Shown here piece after piece: positions 11,910 through 20,460 of a DNA stretch of 64,000 bases. Under the pieces are notes generated by a model. The model ran no database searches. It worked only from the letters and a program-made list of their open reading frames with translations, and was not told the DNA's origin. Location of the stretch: the NCBI GenBank assembly GCA_007713455.1, contig VMRT01000018.1:1-64000 (forward strand). Reading direction: 5' to 3'. Numbering within the stretch: position 1 is the stretch's first letter; each line of letters opens with the position of its first letter. Both the position numbers and the translations under genes were made by a program. This stretch comes from Pseudomonas sp. GTDB taxonomy: Bacteria > Pseudomonadota > Gammaproteobacteria > Pseudomonadales > Pseudomonadaceae.

Positions 11910-12818
11910 CTATGGCTGGCGGTCGCGACGCAACAACAGGCCGATGGCAAGCACGACCAACAGGCTACCCGGCAACCAGTGCACACCCATGCGCGCCGGC
12001 TGATCGAAGAACAGCAGCAGCATCGAAACGAAGGGCACCAGGTAGCTATAGGCCGTGACCGCACCGGGCGTGAGCACGGACGTCGCTCGCTGCTGCAGGA
12101 AGAAGGTCATGGCGCTGGAAAAAACGCCGAGGTAGGTCACCAGCAGCAGATCCAGCAGGTTCATGCGCAGCAGCGACGCCGGTCGCTCCCAGATAAAGCC
12201 CATCAGGCCGATCAACAGCGCGCCGGCGATCAGGCTCCAGAAAGTGCGCAATCCTGCCTGCCGAGGCAGCACGCCATTCGCCAGCCCCCACTTGCTGAGC
12301 ACTGGGTACAACGCCGAAGCGACACAACCGAAGAAGAAGCCCAGCTCGCCCAGGCCAAACTGCATGCCGGAGAAATCGCCGCCGTTCTCGGCCCATGCCA
12401 ACCCAAGCGCCCCGCTCGCACCAAGCGCCAGGATAGCCAACAGACGGCCGGCTGGCTGCTCGACACCAAGCCCGCGGCCCAGGCAATACGCCAGTAGCGG
12501 CACGCTTACGAACAACGTCGCCATCGACAGCGCGCTGACCCGATGGGCCGCCCAGAACATGGTGCCGAAAAAGCCCGCCAGGCATAGCCCCATGGCGGCG
12601 TATAGCAACAGCGTGCGCCAACTCGGTCGCCCTTCGCTCTGGCTCCAGGCCAGCGGCGCCAGGACCAATGCCGCAATGCTGAAACGCATGGCTGTCAGCA
12701 GCAGAGGCGGCAAGCCGTCAGTGAGCAAACCCACCGCGGGGAACGACAACCCGACAAATAGCGCCCAGAGCAGCATGCCCAGATGCGCGCGGGTGGTTCC
12801 GCCACGGCTATCGCTCAT
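11910..12818 (-). CDS. DMT-superfamily (EamA) transporter
   Basis: Inner-membrane protein of 302 residues with ten predicted helices arranged as two EamA repeats (GMLLWALFVGLSFPAVG and LGELGFFFGCVASALYPVLSKWG), typical of drug/metabolite exporters. ATG 12818 (MSDSRGG) is chosen because the hydrophobic domain begins just after it. An upstream extension of 22 residues is His/Asn-rich and non-conserved in style. It ends 13 bases after the convergent NadR-type kinase stop. The substrate is unknown. Confidence 0.88.
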   Translation of the reverse strand: MSDSRGGTTRAHLGMLLWALFVGLSFPAVGLLTDGLPPLLLTAMRFSIAALVLAPLAWSQSEGRPSWRTLLLYAAMGLCLAGFFGTMFWAAHRVSALSMATLFVSVPLLAYCLGRGLGVEQPAGRLLAILALGASGALGLAWAENGGDFSGMQFGLGELGFFFGCVASALYPVLSKWGLANGVLPRQAGLRTFWSLIAGALLIGLMGFIWERPASLLRMNLLDLLLVTYLGVFSSAMTFFLQQRATSVLTPGAVTAYSYLVPFVSMLLLFFDQPARMGVHWLPGSLLVVLAIGLLLRRDRQP

Positions 12819-12925
12819 GCGCGTCTCCGGCGTGTGGTTGTCAAGGCTGGTGTTGATGGCATGCGGATGGTGGCTGCGGTTCAAAAGCTCGCTCCCTGTG
12901 AATTGTCTCGCAGCCCATGGGACGA

Positions 12926-13225
12926 TTACAGACGCGAGGGGGACCGTCGAATGACCCTGATCGAGTGACTGAGGTTCGGTTTGCGCGTCACGCTGATGGG
13001 GCGCCGGGTGACCGTATCGATGGTGATGTTCCAGAAGCCGGTACTCGGCACGACGATTTTCGCCGGGAATTTATCGAACGCCCCACCATGGTAGGTGTGC
13101 CGACCGCCGTTCTTGAAACTGCGGAAATTGGCATCGTTCATCAGGCGGATGTTGCAGGTCTGCGAGCATTCGATGACGACGATGTCGTCCTCGTTGAGAT
13201 GCTCGCGCTGGTGTATGAACTTCAT
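12926..13225 (-). CDS. DUF1883 domain protein
   Basis: Protein of 99 residues beginning MKFIHQREHLNEDD, the typical DUF1883 opening, with the conserved core SFKNGGRHTYHGGAFDKFPA and a final strand GFWNITIDTV. Function is unknown; DUF1883 occurs alone or attached to TIR-like or other defence-associated domains in some bacteria, but here it stands alone. The ATG at 13225 is preferred over an upstream one at 13387 because the extra N-terminus has no recognisable sequence. Confidence 0.8.
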   Translation of the reverse strand: MKFIHQREHLNEDDIVVIECSQTCNIRLMNDANFRSFKNGGRHTYHGGAFDKFPAKIVVPSTGFWNITIDTVTRRPISVTRKPNLSHSIRVIRRSPSRL

Positions 13226-13555
13226 CGACTGCTCCGACAGCGCACGTGGCGGCAAAGCGGCCAACGATAGCATGCGCACCGTCGAATCGGACCGGTTGTG
13301 AACCACGCGGGAGGCGCACCATGGTGCCAGGCCTGCGCGCGGGTTGTTCAGTAGCGCGGGTTGTGTATCCTCTGTGTACCTATCCAACAGCTACCCTCCT
13401 TCCATGTCCAGCACGTCACTCCCCTGCTCTTCAAGCCTGCCCGCGGGAAGCCGACTGCTGTTTCTCTTCGATACCGGATTGCTGGCCCTGTGGTGAAACG
13501 TGGTTCGCCGCGCACTCAACCCATCGCCAACCCAGTTCATCGAGGAATGCCGCCC
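13226..13555. promoter_or_regulatory. Divergent intergenic region, DUF1883 / MFS gene
   Basis: These 330 bases separate two divergent starts and hold no gene I can support. One feature stands out: a direct repeat TGTGTA(T/C)CC at 13362 and 13373, spaced by 11 bp (one helical turn), followed by TATCC. This would suit a dimeric regulator binding one face of the DNA. No regulator gene is adjacent. No terminator-like hairpin is seen. Confidence 0.35.
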
Positions 13556-14704
13556 ATGCTTGCGGTCCGTAACACCGTTCAGATCGACGCCCCTATCGTG
13601 CGCAACGCAACCCGTTGCGGTTTTTTCATGGCCGGCTTCGGCCTGTCCGTCTGGGCGCCGCTGGTGCCCTATGTACGCGAACGCATAGAGATGACAGATG
13701 CAGTGTTCGGCCTTTTGCTGCTCTGCATCGGCGTCGGCTCGCTGACCTGGATGCCACTGTCCGGCGTGCTGGTAAGCCGCTGGGGCATTCGCCCGGTGCA
13801 GCTGTGCAGCGTCGTGCTTCTGGCGTTGGCGCTGGCCGGCATGGCCCTGACCGACTCGATGCTGTTGCTGGCTCTGGCGCTGTTCTGCTTCGGCGGCAGC
13901 CTGGGCGTCATCGACGTGATCATGAACATTCAGGCGGTGCTGGTGGAGACTGCGGTCGGCCGTCGACTGATGTCGAACTTCCACGGCATGTACAGCCTTG
14001 GCGCCATCAGCGGCGCACTGATGCTCACCGGCCTGCTGACCCTCGGCCTGGCGCCGGAGATCGGCAGCTTTCTGATGATCGGGCTGATCGTTGCGGCGAA
14101 CCTCGGCCTGGCCCGCGGCTTTCTGCCGAATCGTGCGCCGGGCGGCGGCTTCGCCTTCGTGCGGCCCACAGGCGTGGTGTTACTCGTAGGCCTGATGTGC
14201 TTTGTCGTCTATCTGGCCGAAGGCGCCGTGCTGGACTGGAGCGCGCTTTACCTGACCGGTGAGAAAGGCCTCGAAGTGGCCAAGGGCGGCCTGGGTTACG
14301 CAGCCTTCGCCCTCATGGTGACCATCGCGCGCTTCGCTGGCGGCCCGCTGGTCAATGCACTCGGCACGGCCCGCGTCATCGCCTTTGGCGGGTTGCTCGC
14401 TGCGTTCGGCATCGGCTTGAGCCTGGCCGCCGAACACTGGGCCGTGGCGCTGATCGGCTACGGATTGTGCGGGTTGGGCTGCGCGAACGTCTCGCCGGTG
14501 CTGATTTCGTCCCTGAGCCGGCAGGACGGCATGCCGGTGCAACTGGCCGTCACCGTGGCGACCACCATCGGTTTCGCCGGAGTCCTCGCCGGCCCTGCCA
14601 TGATGGGCGTGGTCGCGCATTTCAGCTCGCTGGGCATGGCCTTCGCGCTACTCGCCGTCCTGCTGGTCGGCATCGTGCCGTTCTGCCGTCGCTTCACCGC
14701 GTGA
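13556..14704 (+). CDS. MFS transporter (YbjJ-like)
   Basis: Protein of 382 residues with twelve predicted helices; the loop between helices 2 and 3 (GVLVSRWGIRPV) fits the major facilitator motif A. Overall pattern (FFMAGFGLSVWAPLVPYVRERIEM, GSLGVIDVIMNIQAVLVE) resembles the E. coli YbjJ group, whose substrates are unknown. ATG 13556 gives a spacing of about eight bases from GAGGA at 13542-13546. The in-frame ATG at 13547 is too close to that site, and the further extension to 13361 is unlikely. It ends 22 bases before the RlmN-like gene, so the two may be cotranscribed. Confidence 0.85.
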   Translation: MLAVRNTVQIDAPIVRNATRCGFFMAGFGLSVWAPLVPYVRERIEMTDAVFGLLLLCIGVGSLTWMPLSGVLVSRWGIRPVQLCSVVLLALALAGMALTDSMLLLALALFCFGGSLGVIDVIMNIQAVLVETAVGRRLMSNFHGMYSLGAISGALMLTGLLTLGLAPEIGSFLMIGLIVAANLGLARGFLPNRAPGGGFAFVRPTGVVLLVGLMCFVVYLAEGAVLDWSALYLTGEKGLEVAKGGLGYAAFALMVTIARFAGGPLVNALGTARVIAFGGLLAAFGIGLSLAAEHWAVALIGYGLCGLGCANVSPVLISSLSRQDGMPVQLAVTVATTIGFAGVLAGPAMMGVVAHFSSLGMAFALLAVLLVGIVPFCRRFTA

Positions 14705-14726
14705 CCCCGGATAGAATGCGCGCCCT

Positions 14727-15767
14727 ATGCGAATCCCAGACCTGCAGCAACGCCTCGCCGATATCGGCGCCAAGCCCCGTCATATCGGGCGAATGACCCG
14801 TGCCTGGCTCAAGGGCCTGCCGCTCGATGTCGGCCGACGCCAGCAACAGGCCGAGGACTTCCTGCCGCTGAGCGTGCGCGCAGGGCTGCCGGCGCTGAGC
14901 GCCGAGATCGACGGACTGGCGCGGCTGCGTTCCGAACATCCGGCGGCCGACGGTTCGGCGCGCCTGCTGGTGGAGCTGGCCGATGGGCAGATGGTGGAAA
15001 GCGTCCTGCTGCCGCGCGACGGGCTGTGCGTGTCCAGCCAGGTCGGCTGTGCGGTGGGCTGCGTGTTCTGCATGACCGGCAAGAGCGGACTGCTGCGCCA
15101 GCTGGGCAGTGCCGAAATCGTCGCTCAGGTCGCCCTCGCCCGACGCTTCCGCCCGGTGAAGAAGGTAGTGTTCATGGGGATGGGCGAGCCCGCGCACAAT
15201 CTCGAAAACGTCCTCGAGGCCATCGACCTGCTCGGCACGGACGGCGGCATCGGCCACAAGAACCTGGTGTTCTCCACCGTCGGCGACATGCGCGTGTTCG
15301 AGCGTCTGCCGCAGCAGCGGGTCAAGCCGGCGCTGGCCCTGTCCCTGCACAGCACCGATGCGGCGCTGCGTCAGGCCCTGCTGCCGCGGGCGCCACAGAT
15401 CGCACCAGACGAACTGGTCGACCTCGGCGAAACCTACGCCCGCGCGACCGGATTCCCGATCCAGTACCAGTGGACACTACTCAAGGGCATCAACGACAAC
15501 CAGGATGAGATGGATGGCATCCTGCGCCTGCTCAAGGGCAAGTACGCGGTGATGAATCTGATCCCCTACAACAGTCTGGAAGATGACGAATATCAGCGTC
15601 CCGATGGCGAGCGCATCGTGCAGATCGTGCGTTATCTGCACAGCCGCGGCGTGTTGACCAAGGTACGCAACTCGGCCGGCCAGGACATCGATGGCGGTTG
15701 CGGCCAGCTCCGCGCCCGGGCCGAGCAGGTGCTCGATCGCAAGCGACGCGTTGATCGCGGGGCCTGA
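14727..15767 (+). CDS. RlmN/Cfr-family radical SAM methyltransferase
   Basis: Protein of 346 residues. The radical-SAM cluster motif CxxxCxxC is at Cys108, Cys112 and Cys115. The conserved Cys101 (LCVSSQVGC) and the C-terminal methyl-carrying cysteine near 325 (DIDGGCGQL) are both present, as is the SAM-binding MGMGEP block. RlmN and Cfr methylate adenine in 23S rRNA (A2503 C2 or C8) and RlmN also tRNA. In pseudomonads the housekeeping rlmN normally sits elsewhere (ndk-pilF region), so this is probably a second paralogue with a different or redundant RNA target. All catalytic cysteines being intact argues for activity. Confidence 0.88.
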   Translation: MRIPDLQQRLADIGAKPRHIGRMTRAWLKGLPLDVGRRQQQAEDFLPLSVRAGLPALSAEIDGLARLRSEHPAADGSARLLVELADGQMVESVLLPRDGLCVSSQVGCAVGCVFCMTGKSGLLRQLGSAEIVAQVALARRFRPVKKVVFMGMGEPAHNLENVLEAIDLLGTDGGIGHKNLVFSTVGDMRVFERLPQQRVKPALALSLHSTDAALRQALLPRAPQIAPDELVDLGETYARATGFPIQYQWTLLKGINDNQDEMDGILRLLKGKYAVMNLIPYNSLEDDEYQRPDGERIVQIVRYLHSRGVLTKVRNSAGQDIDGGCGQLRARAEQVLDRKRRVDRGA

Positions 15768-15848
15768 ACCCGCAAGCCGCAGTCACTGTCCCAGCGCAAT
15801 ACGATTGATGGCCCGCCCGCCTCATACAGCAAGGAAAGCGCAAGCCGC

Positions 15849-17165
15849 ATGCACACACTGGAACAACTGGAACGTGGTGAACTGACAGGAATCCGCCGTC
15901 TCGATCTCTCGGCCGACCTGCAGCATTTTCCCGAGGCGATCTTCGCTCTCGCCGATACGCTGGAAGTACTGAATCTCTCCGGTAACCGACTCAACAGCCT
16001 GCCGTCCGACCTGTCCCGCCTGCGCAAGCTGCGCATTCTATTCTGCTCGGACAACCTCTTCACCGAGGTGCCGGACTGCCTCGGCGACTGCGAGCAGCTG
16101 GAGATGATCGGCTTCAAGGCCAACCAGATCCGCCATCTGCCTGGCGCCGCGTTGCCGCCGGCGTTGCGCTGGCTGATCCTCACCGACAACCAGCTGCAAG
16201 CGTTGCCTGACGAGATTGGCAATTGCCGCCACTTGCAGAAACTGATGCTCGCTGGCAACCAGCTGTCTTCGTTGCCGGATACGCTGGCCAATTGCGTCAA
16301 CCTGGAATTGCTGCGTATCGCCGCCAACCGCCTGCCAGCGCTGCCCGACTGGCTGCTGACACTGCCTCGACTCAGCTGGCTGGCCGCTGCCGGCAACCCC
16401 TTCAGCGACACCAGCGAAGCGATGAGCCTCGCTCGTCATTCGCTACCGGCGATCCCGCGCGAACAGGTCGTCCTGCACGAGCAGCTGGGCCAAGGTGCGT
16501 CGGGCATCATCTACCGTGCCGCATGGCAGCCGAGCGGACAGTCGCCCAAGCAAATGGCCGCCAAGCTGTTCAAGGGCCATGTCACCAGCGACGGCCTGCC
16601 CCACAGCGAGATGGCAGCCTGCGTATCCGCTGGCGCCCATCCAAACCTGATCGATGTTGCCGGGCCGCTGGCTGATCAGCCGGGCCAAACGCCGGGGCTG
16701 CTGATGGATCTGGTCGAGCCGGCCTTCCAGCCACTGGCTGGTCCGCCGTCGCTGGTCAGTTGCACACGCGATTGCTACGCCGAGGATCGAACCTTCACCG
16801 TGGAGCAGGCGCTGCGCATCGCCCGCGGCACCGCCTCGGCGGTCGCTCACCTGCATCAGCGCGGCATCCTGCATGGCGATCTGTACGCCCATAATCTGCT
16901 GGTCGACCCAACCGGCGAATGCCTGCTCAGCGATTTCGGCGCTGCCTCGTTCTTCGAGCCGGACAGTGCCACTGGCCAAGCGCTGCAACGCATCGAATCG
17001 CGCGCTTTCGGTTGTCTGCTGGAAGAGTTGCTGCAACGCTGCCCAGACCTCGAAAACGATTCGCATCGGCACACTCTGTTCGAGCTACAGAATCAGTGCA
17101 TGTCAGAGCAGCCAGAAGGCCGTCCAAACTTCAGTCAGTTGCACACCACTCTCGCCGCGCTCTGA
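15849..17165 (+). CDS. Leucine-rich repeat protein kinase
   Basis: Protein of 438 residues, cytoplasmic, in two halves. Residues about 15-185 hold six or seven 23-residue leucine-rich repeats (LNLSGNRLNSLPSDL, LMLAGNQLSSLPDTL). Residues about 207-438 are a eukaryotic-like kinase with glycine loop GQGASG (214-219), Lys239 (AAKLFKG), catalytic HGD with Asp344 and Asn349, and DFG 362-364. The HRD arginine is Gly, so activation-loop phosphorylation is probably not required. All catalytic residues are present, so it should be active on Ser/Thr. It precedes two small membrane proteins transcribed in the same direction. Substrates and the ligand of the repeats are unknown. Confidence 0.9.
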   Translation: MHTLEQLERGELTGIRRLDLSADLQHFPEAIFALADTLEVLNLSGNRLNSLPSDLSRLRKLRILFCSDNLFTEVPDCLGDCEQLEMIGFKANQIRHLPGAALPPALRWLILTDNQLQALPDEIGNCRHLQKLMLAGNQLSSLPDTLANCVNLELLRIAANRLPALPDWLLTLPRLSWLAAAGNPFSDTSEAMSLARHSLPAIPREQVVLHEQLGQGASGIIYRAAWQPSGQSPKQMAAKLFKGHVTSDGLPHSEMAACVSAGAHPNLIDVAGPLADQPGQTPGLLMDLVEPAFQPLAGPPSLVSCTRDCYAEDRTFTVEQALRIARGTASAVAHLHQRGILHGDLYAHNLLVDPTGECLLSDFGAASFFEPDSATGQALQRIESRAFGCLLEELLQRCPDLENDSHRHTLFELQNQCMSEQPEGRPNFSQLHTTLAAL

Positions 17166-17189
17166 CGCGCTTTCCGGAGCGACCCCGCA

Positions 17190-17639
17190 ATGAACTCACC
17201 CAAAGCAGACGAAGAACATACGCCCTACCCTAAACCCTACTCGGATGCGGCGGTCGATCAGGACCCGTTCATTCGTGGTTTGAAACAGCGCCTGCCCGAG
17301 CACTTGCGTGAATCCTTCAGCGAAGAGCAGCTCGATGCCCTGCGTGGGGTGTTCGGCGCACGGTCATGGGTCAAGCACCGCGTCGATCTGCGCGGTACGG
17401 TAAAGGTGTGGCGCGACCGCTATTACTTCGCAATCGTCGCCGGTCGCAACAAGCGAAACCTGACCCGTCCCCAGCAAAATCTCTCGCTGGTGGCCAAGGC
17501 TGCATTGGCGACCTTGTTCCTGCTGTTTTCTGCATTGGTAGGGCTGGTGATCCTGTACGTGCTCAAGTCAGCGCTGGGGATCAATCTTTTCCCGGGATTC
17601 TCGTTGGGACTTTGGGACTGGCTCAAAGAGAGTCTCTAG
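17190..17639 (+). CDS. Small membrane protein of unknown function
   Basis: Protein of 149 residues: a polar N-terminal ~90 residues (FIRGLKQRLPEHLRESFSEEQLDALRGVFGARSWVKHRVDLRGTV) and one long hydrophobic segment near residues 100-130. It starts 25 bases after the LRR kinase with a GGAG ribosome site, so it is probably in the same operon. Similar genes in Pseudomonas have, I believe, been mislabelled as an aromatic-pathway enzyme; nothing here supports an enzymatic role. The soluble part could be an interaction partner or substrate of the kinase (inference). Confidence 0.75.
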   Translation: MNSPKADEEHTPYPKPYSDAAVDQDPFIRGLKQRLPEHLRESFSEEQLDALRGVFGARSWVKHRVDLRGTVKVWRDRYYFAIVAGRNKRNLTRPQQNLSLVAKAALATLFLLFSALVGLVILYVLKSALGINLFPGFSLGLWDWLKESL

Positions 17640-17714
17640 ATGAAGCCCGCCACAACGTGCGGCGAGAATGTACCGCTCGACTAGACTCCGGAGAAGCCGC
17701 GATTGGAGGCAGTC

Positions 17715-17945
17715 ATGTCCGAGACACCAATGAAAGACGATCAGGAAAAGACTCTGACGCTTCGCGAAATGCTGAGCAGCGTTCTGGCTGCGGCACTGGG
17801 CGTACAGAGCGGCAAGAACAGGGCCCGGGATTTCAGCCATGGAAAACCCAGCCACTTCATCATTCTCGGCGTGGGTTTCACCGTTCTGTTCGTGCTGGTG
17901 ATCCTGGGGTTGGTGAAACTGGTGCTCTATCTGGTTGGGAGCTGA
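17715..17945 (+). CDS. DUF2970 small membrane protein
   Basis: Protein of 76 residues with the DUF2970 pattern: MLSSVLAAALGVQSGKNRARDF followed by one C-terminal transmembrane helix (HFIILGVGFTVLFVLVILGLVKLVLYL). ATG 17715 follows a strong GGAGG site at 17705-17709; a TTG at 17703 overlaps that site and is rejected. The function of this widespread proteobacterial family is unknown. It is third in the LRR-kinase gene string and ends seven bases from the stop of the opposing 33-codon ORF. Confidence 0.85.
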   Translation: MSETPMKDDQEKTLTLREMLSSVLAAALGVQSGKNRARDFSHGKPSHFIILGVGFTVLFVLVILGLVKLVLYLVGS

Positions 17946-17952
17946 GCTTTTA

Positions 17953-18054
17953 CTACTGATGGCTGACCCAGAAGATCGCGGTGCCCACCGCGAGCATGAT
18001 CAGACTGAAGATAGCCGCGGCGTCCACCACACTGTCGCGCTGTTTGTTTCTCAC
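17953..18054 (-). CDS. 33-residue single-helix membrane microprotein
   Basis: A GTG-initiated ORF of 33 codons on the reverse strand, preceded by a near-perfect ribosome site (AGGAGA, 18061-18066, spacing six). The peptide has a basic N-terminus (MRNKQRDSVVD) and one hydrophobic helix (AAIFSLIMLAVGTAIFWV) ending in SHQ. This layout (positive N-terminus, single helix, tiny tail) is typical of regulatory or complex-stabilising membrane microproteins. It lies between the DUF2970 gene and cysI. Coding is inferred from the ribosome site and topology only; conservation in relatives would decide. Confidence 0.6.
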   Translation of the reverse strand: MRNKQRDSVVDAAAIFSLIMLAVGTAIFWVSHQ

Positions 18055-18074
18055 GGAAGTTCTCCTCTAGCGGT

Positions 18075-18290
18075 TCGATGATATCGACAGCTTCTTTGAG
18101 GCAGTTAAGACCACTGTTGTGCGTTGCTCAAGGGCAGCGGGTTATAAGTCCATTTGGCTTGGTTTGGTTCTAAACATATTCCCAAACATCACTTTTGCGT
18201 ATAACCACGAGCTGGTATCGTGCCGCCCTCCCTTAATGGGTGCGCGGCCGTGCGCGCGAATGCTGTAGACAGCCTGAAAACAGGACACTT
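18075..18290 (+). promoter_or_regulatory. cysI promoter region
   Basis: This gap carries an AT-rich block (18143-18210) with repeated GTTATAAG / GGTTCTAAACATATT / GTATAACC elements ahead of cysI, against a GC-rich background. CysB-activated promoters in pseudomonads have AT-rich sites of this sort, so CysB control is likely but inferred. A candidate -10 is TATAAC near 18200. The leftward microprotein must also be transcribed from here. Confidence 0.35.
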
Positions 18291-19949
18291 ATGTACGTTT
18301 ACGATCAGTACGACCAACACATCATCGAGGATCGGGTCCGGCAGTTCCGCGACCAGACTCGCCGCTTCCTGGCTGGCGAACTCGCTGATGAAGAATTCCG
18401 CCCGCTGCGTCTGCAGAATGGCCTGTACATCCAGCGCTACGCGCCGATGCTGCGCGTAGCCGTGCCTTACGGGCTACTGTCCTCCACCCAGGTACGCAAG
18501 CTGGCCGAGATCGCACGTCATTACGACAAGGGCTACGCGCACATCAGTACCCGAACCAACGTGCAGTTCAATTGGCCCGAGTTGGAAGACGTGCCGGAAA
18601 TTCTTGCCGAGCTGGCCACCGTGCAGATGCACGCCATCCAGACCAGCGGCAATTGCATCCGCAACACCACCACCGACCAGTTCGCCGGTGTCGCCAAGGA
18701 CGAGCTGATCGATCCCCGCCCGTGGTGCGAGATCATTCGCCAGTGGTCGACCTTCCACCCCGAATTCGCCTTCCTGCCGCGCAAGTTCAAGATCGCCGTC
18801 AACGGCGCGGTCAGCGACCGGGCCGCCATCGAGGTGCACGATATCGGCCTGGAAGCGGTGAAGAACGAGGCCGGCGACCTGGGCTTCCGTGTTTCGGTCG
18901 GCGGCGGCCTCGGGCGGACCCCAATCGTCGGCAGCTTCATCAACGAATTTCTGCCTTGGCAGCACCTGTTGAGCTATCTCGACGCCATCCTGCGGGTCTA
19001 TAACCGCTATGGCCGTCGTGACAACAAGTTCAAGGCACGCATCAAGATTCTGGTCAAGGCGCTCACGCCAGAAGTGTTTGCCGAGCGCGTCGATGCCGAA
19101 TGGGCGCATCTCAAGGACGGCCCGACGACGCTGACCGAAGCTGAAGTTCAGCGTGTCAGCAAGTTTTTCGTCGATCCGGAGTACAAAGCCCTGGAAGACC
19201 AGAGCGCTGCGCTCGCCCAGCTGGACGCAGAGCATCCAGGCTTTGCCCGCTGGCGCCAGCGCAACGTGGTCGCACACAAGAAGCCCGGCTACGCGGCAGT
19301 CACCCTCTCGCTGAAGAGCACTGGCGTGGCGCCCGGCGACGTCACCGACAAGCAGCTCGATGCCATCGCCGATCTGGCCGATCGCTACAGCTTCGGCGAG
19401 GTGCGCAACTCCCACGAGCAGAACATGATTCTGGCCGATGTCGAGCAGGCCAAGCTGTTCGAGCTGTGGCATGAACTGCGCGAATTGGGTCTGGCCACGC
19501 CGAACATCGGCCTGCTGACCGACATCATCTGCTGCCCTGGCGGCGACTTCTGCTCGCTGGCCAACGCCAAGTCGATCCCAATCGCCGAATCCATCCAGCG
19601 TCGCTTCGATAACCTCGATTACCTGTTCGACCTGGGCAACATCGACCTGAACATCTCAGGCTGCATGAACGCCTGCGGTCACCACCATGTCGGCCATATT
19701 GGCATTCTGGGCGTGGACAAGAAGGGCGCGGAGTTCTACCAGGTTTCGCTGGGCGGCAGTTCCGGCCGTGACGCGAGCCTCGGCCAGATCCTCGGCCCAT
19801 CCTTCGCCCAGGACTCGATGCCAGATGTGATCGAAAAGATCATCAACGTTTACGTGGAGCAGCGTACCGAAGATGAACAGTTCATCGACACTTACCGCCG
19901 CATCGGCATTGATCCCTTCAAGGAGCGCGTCTATGCAGCGAATCATTAA
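18291..19949 (+). CDS. cysI: Sulfite reductase hemoprotein subunit
   Basis: Protein of 552 residues that reduces sulfite to sulfide with six electrons in assimilatory sulfur metabolism. The two cysteine groups that hold the 4Fe-4S cluster and sirohaem are present near the C-terminus (CCPGGDFCSLANAKS and CMNACGHH), as is the NxRxxxQ-like STRTNVQFNW motif. ATG 18291 (MYVYDQYDQ) follows AGGA; an upstream in-frame ATG at 18240 adds a non-conserved tail. There is no cysJ alongside, so electrons probably come from ferredoxin or a separate reductase. It overlaps the next gene by 17 bases. Confidence 0.96.
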   Translation: MYVYDQYDQHIIEDRVRQFRDQTRRFLAGELADEEFRPLRLQNGLYIQRYAPMLRVAVPYGLLSSTQVRKLAEIARHYDKGYAHISTRTNVQFNWPELEDVPEILAELATVQMHAIQTSGNCIRNTTTDQFAGVAKDELIDPRPWCEIIRQWSTFHPEFAFLPRKFKIAVNGAVSDRAAIEVHDIGLEAVKNEAGDLGFRVSVGGGLGRTPIVGSFINEFLPWQHLLSYLDAILRVYNRYGRRDNKFKARIKILVKALTPEVFAERVDAEWAHLKDGPTTLTEAEVQRVSKFFVDPEYKALEDQSAALAQLDAEHPGFARWRQRNVVAHKKPGYAAVTLSLKSTGVAPGDVTDKQLDAIADLADRYSFGEVRNSHEQNMILADVEQAKLFELWHELRELGLATPNIGLLTDIICCPGGDFCSLANAKSIPIAESIQRRFDNLDYLFDLGNIDLNISGCMNACGHHHVGHIGILGVDKKGAEFYQVSLGGSSGRDASLGQILGPSFAQDSMPDVIEKIINVYVEQRTEDEQFIDTYRRIGIDPFKERVYAANH

Positions 19950-20433
19950 GAACGATCAACTGGTCGACGAGACCTGGCATCTGCTGCCCAAGGAACAGAC
20001 GCTCGACGACCTGTGCAATAGCGACGATCTGATCGTGCCGCTGCATCTCTGGCTGGACCATGCCCATGCGCTGAAAGCCCGCGACGGCGGCCTCGGGGTC
20101 TGGCTCGATGCCAACGAGCAGATCGAGGACATCGCAGACGACCTGGCGCACTTCCAGGTCATCGCGCTGAATTTCCCCAGCTTCACCGACGGCCGCCACT
20201 ACTCCAGTGCCCGCCTTTTGCGCGAGCGCTACGGCTACAAAGGCGAGATCCGCGCCATCGGCGATGTGCTGCGGGACCAGCTGTTCTACATGCGTCGCTG
20301 CGGCTTCGATGCGTTCGCCATTCGCGCCGATCGGGACCCGGTCGACGCGCTGGAAGGCTTGAAGGACTTTTCGGTGACCTATCAGGCCGCGGCCGACGAT
20401 GAGCGCCCGCTGTTCCGCCGTCGCCAGAGCTGA
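19933..20433 (+). CDS. DUF934 protein (sulfite-reduction associated)
   Basis: Protein of 166 residues with the DUF934 pattern (LWLDHAHALKARDGGLGVWLDANEQIEDIADDL; FPSFTDGRHYSSARLLRERYGYKGEIRAIGDVLRDQLFYMRRCGFDAF). The family is nearly always next to cysI and is thought to assist sulfite reduction, though its biochemistry is unresolved. The start overlaps the cysI 3' end by 17 bases, with AGGAG at 19921-19925 inside cysI, so translation is coupled. The DGRHYSSARLLR block resembles an active-site or binding loop. Confidence 0.92.
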   Translation: MQRIIKNDQLVDETWHLLPKEQTLDDLCNSDDLIVPLHLWLDHAHALKARDGGLGVWLDANEQIEDIADDLAHFQVIALNFPSFTDGRHYSSARLLRERYGYKGEIRAIGDVLRDQLFYMRRCGFDAFAIRADRDPVDALEGLKDFSVTYQAAADDERPLFRRRQS

Positions 20434-20460
20434 TACCAGCCCGGTCGATTGCGACAAATA

